NCBI GenBank assembly: GCA_037349315.1
Contig: JBAIAC010000059.1
Span: forward strand, 13,796,501-13,860,500
DNA length: 64,000 nt
From: Chelydra serpentina
Lineage: Eukaryota > Chordata > Testudines > Chelydridae
Direction of reading: 5' to 3'
Made by a program: the position numbers and the translations under genes. The notes under the pieces are model-generated. The model saw nothing but the letters and a program-made list of their open reading frames with translations. It did no database searches and had not been told where the DNA came from. This document shows, one piece after another, positions 46,269-57,574 of this stretch (within the stretch, counting starts at the first letter, position 1; every line of letters begins with the position of its first letter).

Positions 46269-47349
46269 TGTTCTCTTCCTCTTTTGAACTACTACCACCT
46301 TGTGACAATTAATCCACAACAATTTTCTCCAAAAACAAATTAGAGCTCTGTTTACACATTCCTGCATTTCTTCTGGATTGTTGCTTAATACAGTATGTCT
46401 ACTACTTTTTCATTTGATTACAACCCAGTTGCTTGAATGGAACCTATGAGGCTCACACAGTGATACTTAATCGTTCTCACGTAATCTATAACTCAAAGTT
46501 TATGCCCACGCAAACTCAGCACCAATAAATTACCAGAAACTAACATGCCAATATAGAAAGTTGTGAGACAACAGATTACAGTGAGGTTGTAGGAAGTAAG
46601 ATAAGGCAAACATGAACTATTTCACTGATTTACATAAGAGAATACTGTTTATTCTTGAATTTCCAAACCAAAAGTTTCATCTGCACAACCCCCAATAAAG
46701 ACAATGGGGAGAAGAAGGTTTATATGAATTTTCCCCATAAGTCTCAGCAGAACTCAAACCCAAAACAATTAAGAAAGGCCTTCTGTAAAATGTCTTGAAT
46801 ATTCTGGGCCCCTGCTATCAGAGAAACTGCCTTGCAGCTAGACCCCACTGTTGGTAAAACTGTATGTTCTTGGTGTCAGTTTTTGTGGTGGCCTCCAGGA
46901 CCAATCATCAGTAAGCATTCTTTCATTATGAATTTGCTCAGAGTATGGTTCTTCACTTTTAATATTTGGTTCCCTTGGTGTTTGCAGCAGTCTAGTAAAT
47001 TTCAAGAGATATAAGGTATCTTCAGTTTTATTTTTTGTTTGAAAGCAAAAGCAAACACAAATTTCATAAAACAAGGTTCTTTAACTTGATATAGAAGTGC
47101 CCAACTTGCAAAGCCATGGGCACTATAAAATCAATATACTGTATTAATGACTAAATAAACTTCATTTTTAAAGGACACTGTCAAGGCAGACAGACAAGAT
47201 TAATAATCTTTTGATACATTTATTTTACACCAAACAACTCATCGCCCATTAAAAAAAAAAATCAACAGATGTGACTATCAGAGAAAGAATAACCTTGTCA
47301 GTGCAATGGAACCATCTATCATACTGTGTTTGCACTAGTTTCTTAGGCT
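46269..47349. other. AT-rich stretch, nothing recognised
   Basis: No supported gene or repeat terminus. Confidence 0.4.
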
Positions 47350-47356
47350 AACAGTC

Positions 47357-48250
47357 TACTCTTGGGGAAATTCTGCACCAAAAAAAAAAAAAAAATCTGC
47401 ACGCAATATTTTAAAATTCCACACATTTTGTCAAAATAACAGAATATAATCATGCTAATTTCAATTATTTTGGTAATTTATTTCAAAATACCTTTCAGCA
47501 AGTATGTCTAACAATACAGACAATAAAAAAATGTTTTTTTGACAAACAGATTCCTTACTAGGCATATTAATACAGCACTTTGAGTAATAATTTGTTTCAA
47601 CTATATTTAAATGTATTTCCCACACCCCTCAACTGCAGTGCAAAGACTTGGGGGGAGTCAGAGGTAATGGAGGAGCTGAGGGAGAGGTAAGTGATTGCTG
47701 GGAAGGAGCCTGGGAATGAATCTGGAGGATTGTTGGGTGTGGATGGGAAGAGTGTGAAAGTTTTTTGGGCGGGGATTCTTAGGGAGTTCAGGAGCCTCCC
47801 ACATACAGACCCTGGCGAACCCCTAGCATCTCCCATTCAGCCAGGCACATTTGCCCATGTCCCCAAGTATCCTTGCACCCCCACTCCCACCCAACTCAGC
47901 CCCTGGCTCAATGCTGTCACCCCACTAGCCCTTTTGAATCCCAGTCTATGTGACCCTGCCCCAGCAGCCCAATATGTCCTCCTCTGTCTTGTCCCCCCCC
48001 ATATCCTGTGCCTCCTCACCAGGCCCCATGGGCAAGGTGCTGTGAGGAAGGCAGTCACTGCTCACTCCCTCTCCCTGTCTGGCTGTTCCAGCCCTGAGCC
48101 AGCTGCCCTCTATTCTGGCACCACAGCTGCCCCTGGTGGGCAAAAGTGTAATTGCTGCGCCTCCCCAGCAGAATCTATTTTCTGCTGGGAAAACAAAAAT
48201 CTGTGGGAGGACATGAATTCTTCACAGTGGCACAAAATTCTCCCAGGAGC
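47357..48250 (+). mobile_element. hAT-like element, 0.9 kb
   Basis: The left end is TACTCTTGGGGAAATTCTGC and the right end GCACAAAATTCTCCCAGGAG, an imperfect inverted pair. AACAGTC occurs at 47350-47356 and 48251-48257, a 7-bp match, or 8 bp with one mismatch. An A run lies near 47381-47396. The 200-codon frame starting at 47691 is proline- and cysteine-rich with no known domain and is probably not coding. Confidence 0.75.
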
Positions 48251-48257
48251 AACAGTC

Positions 48258-48744
48258 ACATGTGGTTTTGTGCCAAGTTTAAAGAGGATTTAAAGAGGTA
48301 GAGGAGAAAAAAATTAACATGTTCTTGGGATCACTATCAAAGTCAGCTTTTATTGGCTATACTACACCTTTACTATCTTTTTAATTTCTAAATATTGGTA
48401 GACGAGATACCTGACAAACAAATCAGATAGTTCAAAATAAATACAAATATTTAACAATCTACTAACTCTTTGAGGTGCAAAAATTAGAAACCGAGTATAA
48501 GGGAAATCCCAGTGTACAGTAGTTCAGAAAACTATTGCTCAGACAATATTTAGACAAAATCAAGCACTGTCTTCTCTAAAAAGAACAGTTTTCATATTAA
48601 AATGAAACTTTTCCCCACCCAGATCACCACATGTAGAAGATCTCACAAAAATAAGATACACCACTGTATTCTGTGAGGCAACCATTCTATACTCCAAACA
48701 GAAACATACATATACTTACTTCTCCACAAATAAATGTGACTTAC
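48258..48744. other. AT-rich stretch, nothing recognised
   Basis: No supported feature. Confidence 0.4.
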
Positions 48745-48873
48745 TGTCAAACCACTGCAAATGTGGACATGCGTGTCATTGCCAAGTTTAGCTTTTCCCA
48801 TAATAGTCCATGGATACATATCATCCTCATTGGCTATAAAATGATCAAATAACTCCACGAGCGCACATCTGGT
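48745..48873 (-). CDS. Candidate coding exon of an unrecognised gene
   Basis: I do not recognise this gene. On the minus strand 43 codons are open and in phase 0, starting after TTAACTAG and ending at GACA/GTAAGT, a consensus splice donor (GTAAGT at 48744-48739). The peptide contains ELFDHFIANEDDMYPWTIMG and KAKLGNDTHVHICSGLT. The mix of aromatic, acidic and glycine residues and varied codons looks protein-like, unlike the low-complexity frames elsewhere. Against it, the acceptor lacks a pyrimidine tract and I found no convincing neighbouring exon. It could also be part of a decayed mobile element. Confidence 0.35.
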
Positions 48874-50032
48874 CTAGTTAACTCTTGCTGTGCTTTGGTG
48901 TTTGTTTTTTAAAACTACTATGTTTCTTGCCATAGCAACAGATGTGGAAATCTCAGCAGTAGGTTATATGGAGTGTTCATATGCAGTGCAATGTCCAGAA
49001 GGCTCTTCCAGCTCCAAGCTATTTCAAGAGAATCATGTGTCTAATATAAGAACAAATGAAAGGTTTGGGAAAGTCACGTACTGAGATCTCTTGTACCCAA
49101 CCATTCATGAACCTCCTACCCTTTTATACAATACAAAAGGTTACAGCAAGGTCTCAAACGGTTGCATAGGAAGAGTCACTTGGCCACCTGATAAGGTATA
49201 ACAAGACAGACATATTCCAATCCATACATAGTGTGATCACTTTGGTGAAGTAAATGCCTTTCCAAGGAGAAGTTATGTCTCAAATTAGGAGACAGAAACA
49301 ATAGAAAAAAGATTTATTATGTAAAGAACTGACATTGAGTCATGTTAGGCAAAGCCATAAATAATGTTACTTGATATAATACAATACATCATATATAAAA
49401 GTTTAAAATTTTGTCCCCACCCTACCTTTTTGGAAAAGTCAGTTATTTCATCACAATCTTATAAATACCACCTGAATATAGCATTCAGCAGCCACTCACT
49501 GTCTTGACTGAAGGTAGACTCTTCTGCAGTAAGAATAACTAAGCCTATACTATGACCGTCACTGTGATATCCAAGGGCTTTATAAAAGTTTATTAGAGTC
49601 AACACAAGATAGGAGCTTCTTTATAAAACTTCTGTAGAATCTGCTTTTCTATTGTCTAGGTATGTCCTGATTGAGGTGAATTATTACTAACAGTATCTCT
49701 GTACACATTTGACAAATTGAGAACAGGTCATATTTGGTATATCAGTTCCACAAGTCTGATGTCTATTGATATATATTCTATGTCTACTGATATAATCAGG
49801 AACCATGATATGGTCAAAAGAGCTGATAAAGTCTTCATACTGAACATGGTTTGTCTGGGGTACTTGTTGAGGACTTTTAGATTTAGCAATGCCCAGACCT
49901 ATCTCTTTGCAATTTTCAAGGATTTTTGTAAATATGAAGTCCCCATAATTTCTTTTGCTGGTATACGGTCTAGTGTTATATTTTGAAACTGAGTCATCAA
50001 CATGCAACCCCCCCTCAGTTGTGATTTGTTTT

Positions 50033-50034
<2 letters not shown>
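48874..50034. other. AT-rich stretch with one longer open frame, nothing recognised
   Basis: A minus-strand frame of about 110 codons excluding the AC repeat (49687-50030) contains NYGDFIFTKILENCKEIGLG. It is open but resembles no family known to me. Otherwise AT-rich. Confidence 0.35.

Positions 50035-50083
<49 letters not shown>
50035..50083 (+). repeat. (AC)24 microsatellite
   Basis: An uninterrupted AC dinucleotide run. It is read as a poly-VC or poly-HT peptide in shadow frames. Confidence 0.98.
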
Positions 50084-50086
<3 letters not shown>

Positions 50087-52898
50087 TGGCTTTTTGGCTT
50101 TTCTAAAAAATACATAAAACAATTTCAGGTCTTAACATGTATTAAGTGCTTATGAAAGGTGCTGGATTGGCAGTAAGAGACTTAAGTTCTGTATTTACCC
50201 ACATACACGTACAATATAAGCAACAAAAATGCAAGCATCTTTACACTGACCTGCAAATGTTACTCAGCACTGACCAAGAGGAGCATTTATGGTGAGAGTA
50301 ATTCTGTCTTCATGGCACAGTCCAAACTGAGTTTCTATCATGGCTTCCAAAATTTAGGCTTAATTAGTGCCAACTGTGCTAATAATTTTTATATGAACAT
50401 ATCTTCACCAGTCTGACCTGAAAAGTCAACCACGGACTACAAATACTTTGCCTGCACATTTGTTTCCTCTGTGAAACAGTTTTCTTGTAAAAAACTGAAT
50501 TTGGAGGTCTGGCAAGCTTTCCTCAAATTTCTGACTCTAGGTATACCTTTACTAAAAAAAAAGGTTCTTCACTTCAATATTCTTCACTTGGGTTACCTAA
50601 CCCAAGTTAACTAACAGCAGTGAAGACATCTTGGTTTTAAACTTGGGTTAGCAGCTCAAGTTCTGCCCATGCTCTCTTAAAGGCTTTAATTCAAGCTAAC
50701 CCTAGCTAAAAGTCAAGTTGCCTCGTCTTCACTGCTATTTTAACCTGAGATGAAAAGTCCTTCCTAATGAACGAAAAGCTGTTCCTACCAGTAAATAAGA
50801 AAAACAAATTATAGCTGAATTATATAACAGCAGATGCATTGTAACAGATCCACTGCAATAAGGTTTGTGAATTAGCAACAGCCTTAAAGTGAAATAGCAA
50901 ATTTATTAAGGAAAGTATGCTGAAAGTATTCATCTAGAGAATTTGTTCAGAAAATCCTCTTTTCAGCATCCATTAATTCATCTGTCATTTCTTCTTTGAA
51001 AGTATATGCATTACAGTTCTGTATTTTTTAACATTTTTCATAATCAATAAAATAGATGGTTGCCTAGACACTTTTTTAAAAACGGAGCTGTCAAGATAAC
51101 AGACAGCAAACAAATCATAAAAACTGGTAGATCATGGTACAAAAGGGCATTATTCTGAAAGAGACAGCACAATAAAAACAGAAATTTGCCTCTCAATACA
51201 GTAACTACACCAACAGCAGAAAGAATGTATTCCACAATGAACCATGCCAAGTCTGACTGAACAGCATTATTAAAAACAAGCATTCAGATTACTTAACTAT
51301 GTAAGAAAATCATTAGTGCCACACTGGCTCTCTACATGGAGCATTCAATAGGTTTAGGACATCCTAGGAGAGAACATGCAGAGATGATGTTGTGGAATCC
51401 AGATTACAGTAGCACAATTGTTTATTTCTGTAATTTTGAGAAAATTATTAATTTAAGGTACAAATTTAGTACTACCTCAGTTCATAAACTAGAAAGACAT
51501 TTAAGTATATATTTCAAAACATTAAACGAGGGTGACATCAAGAAAACTCAGAAGTGAATTATTAGAGAGAAGTCTATAGGACCACAATCTTCCTAGTGCA
51601 AAACCAGGAAAGTTGAGAGAATGAGGCTAAAGACATTTTGCTAAACTGTTAATTATGTAATGAACAAGTATCAGATTGCAGTTATTTGTTTTTAATAAAA
51701 CAATTTTGTTTTAAATTTAGTATAATTTTGCAGCAATTAACGCAGAGCTTTACAATTACAGAAATAAAACTATTTGTATGCAAAACAAAGTACAATGAGG
51801 AGAAGACTATATTAAAAGATCTGACTTAGTCCAGCAGAATTGTGCTGCAAATAGAATATGTAATCACTTCAAATTTCCAAATTCTTAATGTAGTTTTAAC
51901 ATTTACAGGTATGTTTATATTAATTTATCCCAACACACTCAAAAGTACTGATGAGCAGTATATCAGTCACAGTTCCTCTCTCAAAACTACTAATAAACCC
52001 AGCATCAAAAAGCAGCAATCTCCCATAGTATAATCTATTCTTTAAAAGAAGAAGAATTATAAACAACATTCAAAGTGGTCAGAAAGCCTCTAAAGACTAA
52101 TCAGGCTCACAACTGGATTTATAACTGGATTTCTGTTCTCCGGATACATTGTGACAATCATTATCTACAATATTAACTACATTCCATATAAGAAATGTAA
52201 AATCTAATCAAAGTGTTAGCGTATATATACTAATTTAGCAGTTCCAGAGAGATTTCCCCTATTTTTATTAAAGTCTATTAAGAGACATTCAAATAAAATA
52301 GCAGCCTATTTTGCACTCACATAGTTTTAATCATAGCCTTTCAAAGTGTTAATTACAACAAAGTTTTACAATATTACTGGACCTAAAAAAGAAAGCTGAT
52401 CTACAACCTTATTTTGTCACTGCATGTGACTTTATTCTTGGTGGTCAGCACTTACAAGGTGGATTCCTATGTAATGAAAAAGTTTGTAACATTTAAACAA
52501 AGTTTTGAATTCAACAGAAATAATTTCTATTGTTTCAGAATACTCAGTTGTAATTTTCTGTAATTTAGAAAATGTCTAAACAGTCCAATATGTCAGCCAA
52601 ATAATAAAAAGGAGACAAACATTAAAGTAAAATTGCATAACTGTTTATGCGCATTTATATTTTTGTAATTTTCAGTATATAAATATTACTTTCACTCCAC
52701 TTTCAAGGGTGAGAACTTCTCAATTATCCAAAGTGAAATATTTAATAGCACGTTTATTTTCATACTCATACCTGAACTCTAAACATAAAATATTTTTATG
52801 GGGGAGTCACCAAATGGCTGTTACACAGTTTTACAAGTTATTTTTCTTAGGGAGCAAATATTGTTCAGACTTTGAAAAAATGCTCCATTATTAATTTT
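50084..52898. other. AT-rich stretch with one MITE-like palindrome
   Basis: Apart from the palindromic element at 50583-50749, I find no supported feature. Frames here are short and have no family resemblance. Confidence 0.4.
50583..50749. mobile_element. Small palindromic MITE-like element
   Basis: AACAGCAGTGAAGACATC near the left pairs with GTCTTCACTGCTATTTTAAC near the right, and the palindromic phrase TTGGGTTACCTAACCCAA lies outside the left arm. The termini and target duplication are not clear. Confidence 0.5.
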
Positions 52899-53130
52899 GT
52901 GATGGGCTTTCCTTTTGGGTAACTTGCAAGCAGCAGGAGAGTTTGCTTTCAACCTTAATCTCTCTAACTACAATCAGTTCTTGGGGAGAGTTGCTCTGTG
53001 GGAACTGGGCACTGGTGTTTTGGCCAAGGGATTTCCTGCACACTGTTTGACCTCCTCTGTTCAAGGCCTTGTGTATATAGCATAAATAAAATAAGTTACA
53101 CTAAGAAAATACCCAGACTGAAGAGTTCAC
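52899..53130 (+). mobile_element. LTR-like fragment
   Basis: It begins TGTGATGGGCTTTCC, has GGGATTTCCTGCACACTG, a poly(A) signal AATAAA at 53085-53090, and ends near GTTCACATCA. The TG...CA form and the signal fit a short LTR. No target duplication was verified and no retroviral genes are seen. Confidence 0.4.
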
Positions 53131-53903
53131 ATCACTGAAATGTCCTCCAACAAGAAATCAATCTGCAAGCAACCACCTATCCGCTGACCTCCCAATATAT
53201 GATAACACTCAGCAGAGAGGGGACAATGATGTCAGAAGAATATCAATCAAGAAGTCAGTTTCCAGAAGAACTATTAAATTTTACACTTTCAACTAAGTTT
53301 TACTTTTCTATATCAAGCACACCACAAATCTTTCCAGTAACAGAGTGTCAAAGGTCTTTGGCTATGGCATTCTTACATTTCACCTATTTTGAAGGAAGAA
53401 TGTTGCTTTACTTAGGTTTTAGCAAATATGCCACTATTTAAGCATTAATTTGCAAAAGACTAACAATGCAGCAGTTCATTTATAAGTACTGCAATAATAC
53501 AAAGCCTCTGAGAAGAGGTCAGGTCTGAATGACCGCATTCATTTTTAGGCACCAAATATCTGTGCCTTCATGAGAGATGGGGAAGCTTTGCACCTACAAT
53601 GCTAAACAACTATGAGTGCATTCATTAACTGATCATTCTTGAGTGCATTTTCATGCAACTGATGCCAGTTCAGACAACTTGGCAGAAACCCAGATTATTC
53701 ATGAAGTTGGTGACTAGAAGCTCGTTCTCAAATCTCTTGTCTCTGGAGAGCTACTGTGAAGCAACTCACTCAGCCATTTTGCGCTCCCATGAGTCTCCCT
53801 CTATTGAGCCATAGGCTTCCCTTATAATACTGTGCCTGGTCGCACGACCATTACATGACCCCAACAGGAACTACAATTCTCAGATCCCTGAGAGAGCTAC
53901 CTA
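53131..53903. other. Stretch without recognised features
   Basis: No supported gene or repeat. Confidence 0.4.
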
Positions 53904-54251
53904 CAGTAGAACCTCAGAGTTATGAACACCTTGGGAATGGAGGTTGTCAGTAACTCTGAAATGTTCAAAACTCCGAACAAAACGTTATGGTTGTTCTTTC
54001 AAAAATTTACAACTGAACATTGACATAATACAGCTTTGAAACTTTACTATGCAGAAGAAAAATGCTGCTTTCCCTTTTTTTTTAAAAAGGTTTACGTTTA
54101 ACACAGTACTGTACTGTATTTGCTTTTTTTGGCGGGGGAGGGGGCGCAGGGTCTCTGCTGCTGCCTGATTGTGTACTTCCAGTTCCAAATGAGGTGTGTG
54201 GTTGACTGGTCAGTTCGTAACTCTGGTGTTTATAATTCTGAGGTTCTGCTG
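53904..54251 (+). mobile_element. Mariner/Tigger-like MITE with TA target duplication
   Basis: The terminal repeats are CAGTAGAACCTCAGAGTTAT on the left and, inverted, CAGCAGAACCTCAGAATTAT on the right. TA flanks at 53902-53903 and 54252-54253. The ends extend as imperfect repeats through GAACACC. It is 348 bp with no transposase. Confidence 0.9.
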
Positions 54252-54253
54252 TA

Positions 54254-55207
54254 CCCCAGAATGTCTGTGCTTACAGGATCAAACCCTCAGTACCAACCCA
54301 GGATGGCAGCATCCACTCTTAGTACTAATCTTCATTAGTCACTTATCAGTTCATGCAGACGGATTCAGCATTCAAACCCCACATTCACAAGCAGTAACTG
54401 CACAGAACACTCGGTCATTTCAATCAGACAAACGCCTCTTTGGCTCTCATCCTCAGAAAGGATAGATAAGTTCTCCCTCAATTCACTGCAAAAGAATTTA
54501 TAGCGTGGCTCAGTTTACTTCAGCACTAAGAAAGGAAGGATGTACCCCCTGAAGTCTTAGCAGCACATAGCATTGCACTGTAGTACAGTAGCAAGTGTTT
54601 TGCAGCATGGCTATTCTCATCATGTTGGACTAAGGCCTGGTCTACATCTAGAACATTGGTGGACCTAGCTACGTCACTCAGTGGTGTGAAAAATTCATAC
54701 TCCTGAAAGATGTGGTTAAGGTGACCTAAACCCCAGTGTAGCACCTCTTAGATTAACTACAGCAACAGAAAAAACCCTTCCATCACTGTACTGAGTATCT
54801 GCGCCACTAAGCTATAGTGGCACATCTGCAGAGAAGTTATTCACACTCAAGTTAGCTCTGAAGCAAAGACATACCCTTAAAGGGCCCAGCTCACTCTGCT
54901 ACAATAATGCTAGGTCTAAGTTCACAGGAAGTGTGTGTAGAAAAGTAGAATATTTGAAAAACAATGTTCAATTAAAGATTAATTTCTTATGTACTTTCTA
55001 ATGTATATGTATTAAATTGCAGTTGTCCATATGCAGTTCGGGGGAGAGGGGGGGAGATTTTCAAGGACTCCTGAAGAATCTGAAAGTCAATGGCACTTGT
55101 GCTCCTAAATCCTTTAGACTTACTATTGCTACCCCGTGATGCTAGGAACTGTGTAAGTGCTAGCACAGATAAGACACCAGAGGGTTCTGGGGTTTTGTTA
55201 TTTGTTT
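54254..55207. other. Stretch with one Harbinger-like MITE
   Basis: Apart from the MITE at 54634-54876, nothing is recognised. Confidence 0.4.
54634..54876 (+). mobile_element. Harbinger-like MITE, 243 bp, diverged
   Basis: The left end is GGCCTGGTCTACATCTAG and the right end, inverted, is GGGTATGTCTTTGCTTCAG. The core TCTAC and length fit the family of 17848-18130. The flanks TAA and TTA suggest a decayed TWA-type duplication. The phrase GACCTAGCTACGTC is typical of these MITEs. Confidence 0.6.
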
Positions 55208-55245
55208 GGGGGGGGGGGGAGGGAGTTACAGGGGGGGGGGGGGGG
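55208..55245 (+). repeat. G-rich tract with runs of 12 and 15 G
   Basis: Two long G runs separated by AGGGAGTTACA. It is a quadruplex-forming candidate and a likely site of assembly length error. Confidence 0.95.
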
Positions 55246-56140
55246 AAGTGGTGGCTTACTATTGTGTCTCATACATTTTTGTGACACTGGTAAAAATGCC
55301 CTGCCCATAGCACTGTTTATACCATTCCAAGCACCACCAATACTGAAAAATGGACACTATGAACCACTGGTGGTTCGCTGCTCTGTCAGTAACTCTCATC
55401 AGGCCTGACAAACTCACTACACCTAACACACTGCCGTCATAATATTTATATATAAAGAATGTCATGAAAGATCAAATGAAAGCTGGTAACACATCAGTCA
55501 TTAATATTGTGAAATTTATGTATTAACACTATATAAGGAAATGGGGTTACTGACACTATGCTTTAATGTCTGTAACCAAACAAAGGGAGAAACAGGTTTT
55601 CTTCCAGACAAGAGGAAGGACAGTTATCTCCCTGTCTCTAATATAAATTGACCATGGTGATGCCAAAGCAGTTCATTTGCATCAGAGGTGAACAGGAGAA
55701 ACAAATTAACATGAGGATGTGAACTCAGCATGGGAAGATACTGGAGTCTGAGCCTCAGAGGTTCATCCAGACTACTGAAAAAGACTAACTTTGGGTAATA
55801 GAAGGAGAAGCAAAAAGACATTCTGGTTATTCATCACTGAGGGAACAAGGAGGTCAGCACTCTTTGCATCCATGACCAATGGATCTGCAACAATGTGGGT
55901 CAGTGATGCTGAGAAGTAGCTGTATGTGAGAAAACTGCTTTAGACAAAGCTTGGTTTGGAGCCTGCTAAAGTTACATGCAGTCTTTTTGAAGCATGTTAT
56001 ACTTTTTTTTTTCCCTACCATTTCCTGTTTCTACTATCTTTGTTTAGTATCACTTAAACCTCTGCTCTTTATTAATACACTTATTTTTGTTTTATTATAA
56101 ATTCATCTCAGTGCTGTTGTATTAAAGTGAGGTATGCATC
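55246..56140. other. Possible older LTR-like DNA, unassigned
   Basis: The end of this stretch (CTCTTTATTAATACACTTA then CATCTCAGTGCTGTTG) resembles the R/U5 part of an LTR, cut at 56141 by the next LTR-like element. The signal is weak and AATAAA is absent. Confidence 0.3.
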
Positions 56141-57190
56141 TGTGACAGAATATACCCATGTTCACACCCTACACACCACTGCAATAAATTTGTACAAGGT
56201 ATGCTTTCTGAGGTATCATTTAAAACCCCATAATTTGCTGGTCAGTATTGTCCTGATAAAATGTGTGTGGCAACATTGTATGTCAAGTTATAAGACTCCC
56301 ATTTATGCTGTTATTAACATATGTTGCAAACCCCCCAGCCCTTCCCAAAGAAAAGTTGGCAAACAGGTCTGCCCTAAACAAAGGAATGTGTGGCTTGCCT
56401 TAATTTGCGTTAAAGCAGTAAACAGAGTCATGAAGCAGGAAGGGAAGACAACAGAAGTTCAAACAGGTGAAAAAAAAAACTAGCAGGGAATAGCCTTCCA
56501 TAGACTCTGTCTCTCCTGGGTCTCAGATGGAAATGTTTTTTCAAGTGGGGGATTGAAGCTATGAAAAGGAGGGACAAACACCCCCACGGGACACCTCTCT
56601 CCCCCCTGCCCATCGTATTCACTATACCTGAAAATTAAAAGGAAGCAGCCACTGAACTCTCAGGGAGGAGTCCTAACCTAAAGAATTTGGTCAGTAAGAC
56701 TACAGACAGCATATGGTGAGAAAATTTTGCTTTGAAGCTAATATCATTTGTTATTAGGCACCAGTAAATGTTTAATCATTATTTTTTCTTGTGACCATTT
56801 CTGATTTTTATGCCTCATTTCTTGTACTCACTTAAAATCTGTCTTTGTAGTTAATAAATTTGTTTATTGTTTTACCTAATCCAATGTGTTCAAGCTGAAG
56901 TGTTTGGGTAACTCCATTTAGGGTAACAAGTTGTGTGCATATTATTCCCTTAAAGGAATAACGGACTCAATATATTTGTACCTCCTAGATGAGACTGGGC
57001 AGTACAGGACATGCATTTCTGGAGGAAAATCCAGGATTTGGGGTGTGTTGGGGTTATCCTGCAACATAACCGAGGCTGGTAAGAGCCAACGTGTGGCTGG
57101 TTTGCTGGCTGCAGCACACACACAGACATAGCTGGGAGTGACTTGCATGCTGGAGGCTGTTTTTAAGCAGTCCGGGCTGGACGCTACAGC
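56141..57190 (+). mobile_element. LTR-like sequence of an endogenous retrovirus
   Basis: It begins TGTGACAGAATATACCC and has a poly(A) signal AATAAA at 56853-56858 followed by a long tail with GGGTAACAAG. The right end is obscured by the Cry I SINE that starts at about 57191. No internal retroviral sequence is recognised to either side on the plus strand, so it is a solo or truncated LTR. The family is from memory only. Confidence 0.45.
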
Positions 57191-57371
57191 AGAGAGATTG
57201 GTCAGTGGTTTGAGCATTGGCCTGCTAAACCCAGGGTTGCGAGTTCAATCCTTGAGGGGGCCATTTAGGGATCTGGGGCAAAAATTGGGGATTGGTCCTA
57301 CTTTGAGCAGGGGGTTGGACTAGACAACCTCTTAAGGTCCCTTCCAACCCTGATATTCTATGATTCTATCC
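57191..57371 (+). mobile_element. Cry I-type SINE (tRNA head, CR1-like tail)
   Basis: Nearly identical to 24601-24785 from GTGGTTTGAGCATTGGCC to the tail ATTCTATGATTCTAT. The A box is degraded (ATTGGTCAGTGG region), while the B box AGTTCAATCC is intact. It sits at the junction of the LTR-like block and the open segment at 57372-57571. Confidence 0.88.
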
Positions 57372-57571
57372 TCCTCCATCTCATATTCCTTCTCTTCTTC
57401 ATTGTAGCCATGGATCTCCCAGGCCAAATCATCATTGTCCCAGGGCTCCTTGGACAAGATCCCAACACGATCTTCATTAAAAGGAGTAGTCCTGTGGACC
57501 TTCACAGAGGTGTTGTGGTCTAAAGGTCTGTTAACTTCTTTGCCCTTAGTGGAATATCTTCTTGCACCAGT
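57372..57571 (-). pseudogene. Open coding-like segment of unknown origin, cut by the SINE
   Basis: I do not recognise this sequence. On the minus strand it stays open for about 66 codons from a TAA at 57574-57572 to the SINE tail. It reads STKGKEVNRPL, VKVHRTTPFNEDRVGILSKE and PWDNDDLAWEIHGYNEEEK. It is acidic, complex and varied in codons, so it looks protein-derived rather than random. It has no visible start or splice site. It might be a fragment of a processed gene, of a retroelement gag, or of a real exon whose 3' part was displaced by the SINE. Confidence 0.35.
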
Positions 57572-57574
57572 TTA

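Noticed and set aside
47691..48293. 200-codon plus-strand frame
   Set aside because: It spans most of a hAT-like element and runs past its terminus. It has no motif and looks like chance openness in GC-rich filler.
50035..50083. Possible repeat-containing protein (poly-VC or poly-HT)
   Set aside because: It is the (AC)24 microsatellite translated.
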